Positions 62,813 through 64,000 of a DNA stretch of 64,000 nucleotides are shown here, one piece after another. The notes under the pieces are model-generated. The model was given only the letters and a program-made list of their open reading frames with translations, was not told where the DNA came from and ran no database searches. The translations under genes and the position numbers were made by a program. The number at the start of each line of letters is the position of its first letter. Position 1 is the stretch's first letter. Origin of the DNA: Caprimulgus europaeus (lineage: Eukaryota; Chordata; Aves; Caprimulgiformes; Caprimulgidae); assembly GCA_907165065.1 (NCBI GenBank), contig OU015524.1, positions 30,504,795-30,568,794 on the forward strand. Direction: 5' to 3'.

Positions 62813-64000
62813 ATATTTTGGAGGTTGGCTATTTCCTCTAGGCAGTCAGCTTGGTTCTTAGTGTGCGTTGGTGAGTGGCTTCACTTCTGGACTCTGGTCA
62901 CGAGCACTGCAGCAGCAGCAAAACAGCAGAAGAGTGCTTCCTGCCTGCATCTGTGGCTGCACCCTTCTGGTGGCTGCTTTTAGGATGGGAAGCTGCTTTT
63001 GGCCTGGGCTAAAGGCTTTTCTGGGCACTTTTCAGCTGTTGACCTAACAGTGTTAAGGGTAGGCCTGCTCTTGTGTTTGGGAGTGAACCATGGGGATGCT
63101 CCGTGAGGATGCACACAGAGATGCTGCAACAGGAATGCTGATGGTGACAGCTAGTGTTTCTACTGAAAAAGCATGGTGAAGAAATGGGAAAATGGAAACT
63201 TTTAAAGATTTATGTTGTTAATTCTCGTGCTGAGACAGCTGTGCTGTGCTATCCACTCACCATCCCAAAAACTGTGTGACATTTCCCTGAGGTGCACAGC
63301 TTGCTGCTGAATCAGGGGCATGTGTTTGATTGCAACCAAAATCAAGCGTATTTTTGTAATCAACAGACTCCACAGTAACTTTGTGATACATCAGAGTAAA
63401 ACACCCAGACCAACAAGTCTGTAGTTTTTGATGTGTTCTCTCCCCATGCAGTGATGCCCTCTTTTTGAGGTCCTGCACAGCACCCTTTTATTAATGTTTT
63501 AAATAATTACCACTGGCATGACAATAGTCTTCGAAGTCTTTCTACACAATTACTTTGTGGTGAACAACAAATGTCGTGCAACAATGTCTGTTACCTGTAA
63601 CAAAACAATTACTATCTTTCATTTCAGCTTTGTATGACTGAAATCAACTGAGCATAATTAGGTGATGCTGGCAGGAGGCAAAAGGCTTTCTGTAAGCAGT
63701 GGGCTGTGCTTTTCTCGCTAGTCCACCTCCAGTCAAGGACAAGCTTTATGGTGTGTGGGTGCAATGATAAAGACATTGCAAATGCTTTTCCTACTGTGGT
63801 AGAGCTTGGAGCTCCAGTTGCTGTGCTTGGTGCTGTACACAGGAAAAAAAACCTATCCAAGTCAGAAGCGTCAGCCATGAGCATCGCTGCTTCAGTTTGT
63901 TCATTCTAACCCCTCCTGAAGGACCTGAGGTGTGCACCAAAACAAGCAGTGAGGGAGAGGTGTACCTGGCCTCTGCTTTTGTGAATGCAGAGGTGACAGC
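62813..64000. other. Intergenic DNA to the end of the window
   Basis: Mixed-composition DNA with open frames below 90 codons on both strands, none recognisable. No repeat or RNA gene seen. Confidence 0.45.

Noticed and set aside
1..64000. tRNA, rRNA genes or CRISPR arrays
   Set aside because: No cloverleaf with A and B boxes, no rRNA-like sequence and no regularly spaced direct repeats were seen; tandem repeats present are two-copy or microsatellites.

Overview
This window is vertebrate nuclear DNA, almost certainly from a bird. The evidence is a set of CR1 retroposons with the avian-type 3' end (a cttccaacc...attctatg signature), a solo LTR of a type I recall from neoavian genomes, AT-rich non-coding DNA around sharply bounded CpG islands, and one conserved vertebrate gene. 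A neoavian rather than galliform bird is suggested by the LTR alone, so that is a moderate inference.

The only protein-coding gene I can support is SOCS5 on the + strand. A large CpG island (about 6.8-8.5 kb) holds its promoter and a non-coding first exon with a good splice donor at 7728. A roughly 28 kb intron follows. The whole 536-codon reading frame lies in one exon (acceptor AG at 35857-35858, ATG at 35871, stop ending at 37481). The 3' untranslated region then runs into AT-rich DNA with a series of AATAAA signals, and I cannot tell from sequence alone which are used.

Layout: 1-4.0 kb, intergenic with no recognisable gene; 4.0-6.4 kb, a repeat cluster (solo LTR and two minus-strand CR1 elements) just upstream of the promoter; 6.8-8.5 kb, CpG island and SOCS5 exon 1; 7.7-35.9 kb, intron 1 with three CR1 pieces, simple repeats and two possible cryptic exons; 35.9-37.5 kb, SOCS5 coding region; 37.5 to about 42.9 kb, probable long 3' UTR with Pumilio-type motifs and microRNA seed matches; 43-59.7 kb, gene-poor intergenic DNA; 59.7-62.8 kb, a CR1 piece, a second orphan CpG island (about 61.36-61.74 kb) and a long CR1; then unremarkable DNA to the end.

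In human the neighbours of SOCS5 are, from memory, CRIPT upstream and lncRNAs, MCFD2 and TTC7A downstream. I see none of their coding exons here. I found no convincing new biological system. The best leads are the orphan CpG island, structured elements around the SOCS5 polyadenylation signals and 3' UTR, a palindromic p53-like site, an upstream ORF in exon 1, and possible alternative 5' exons in the intron.
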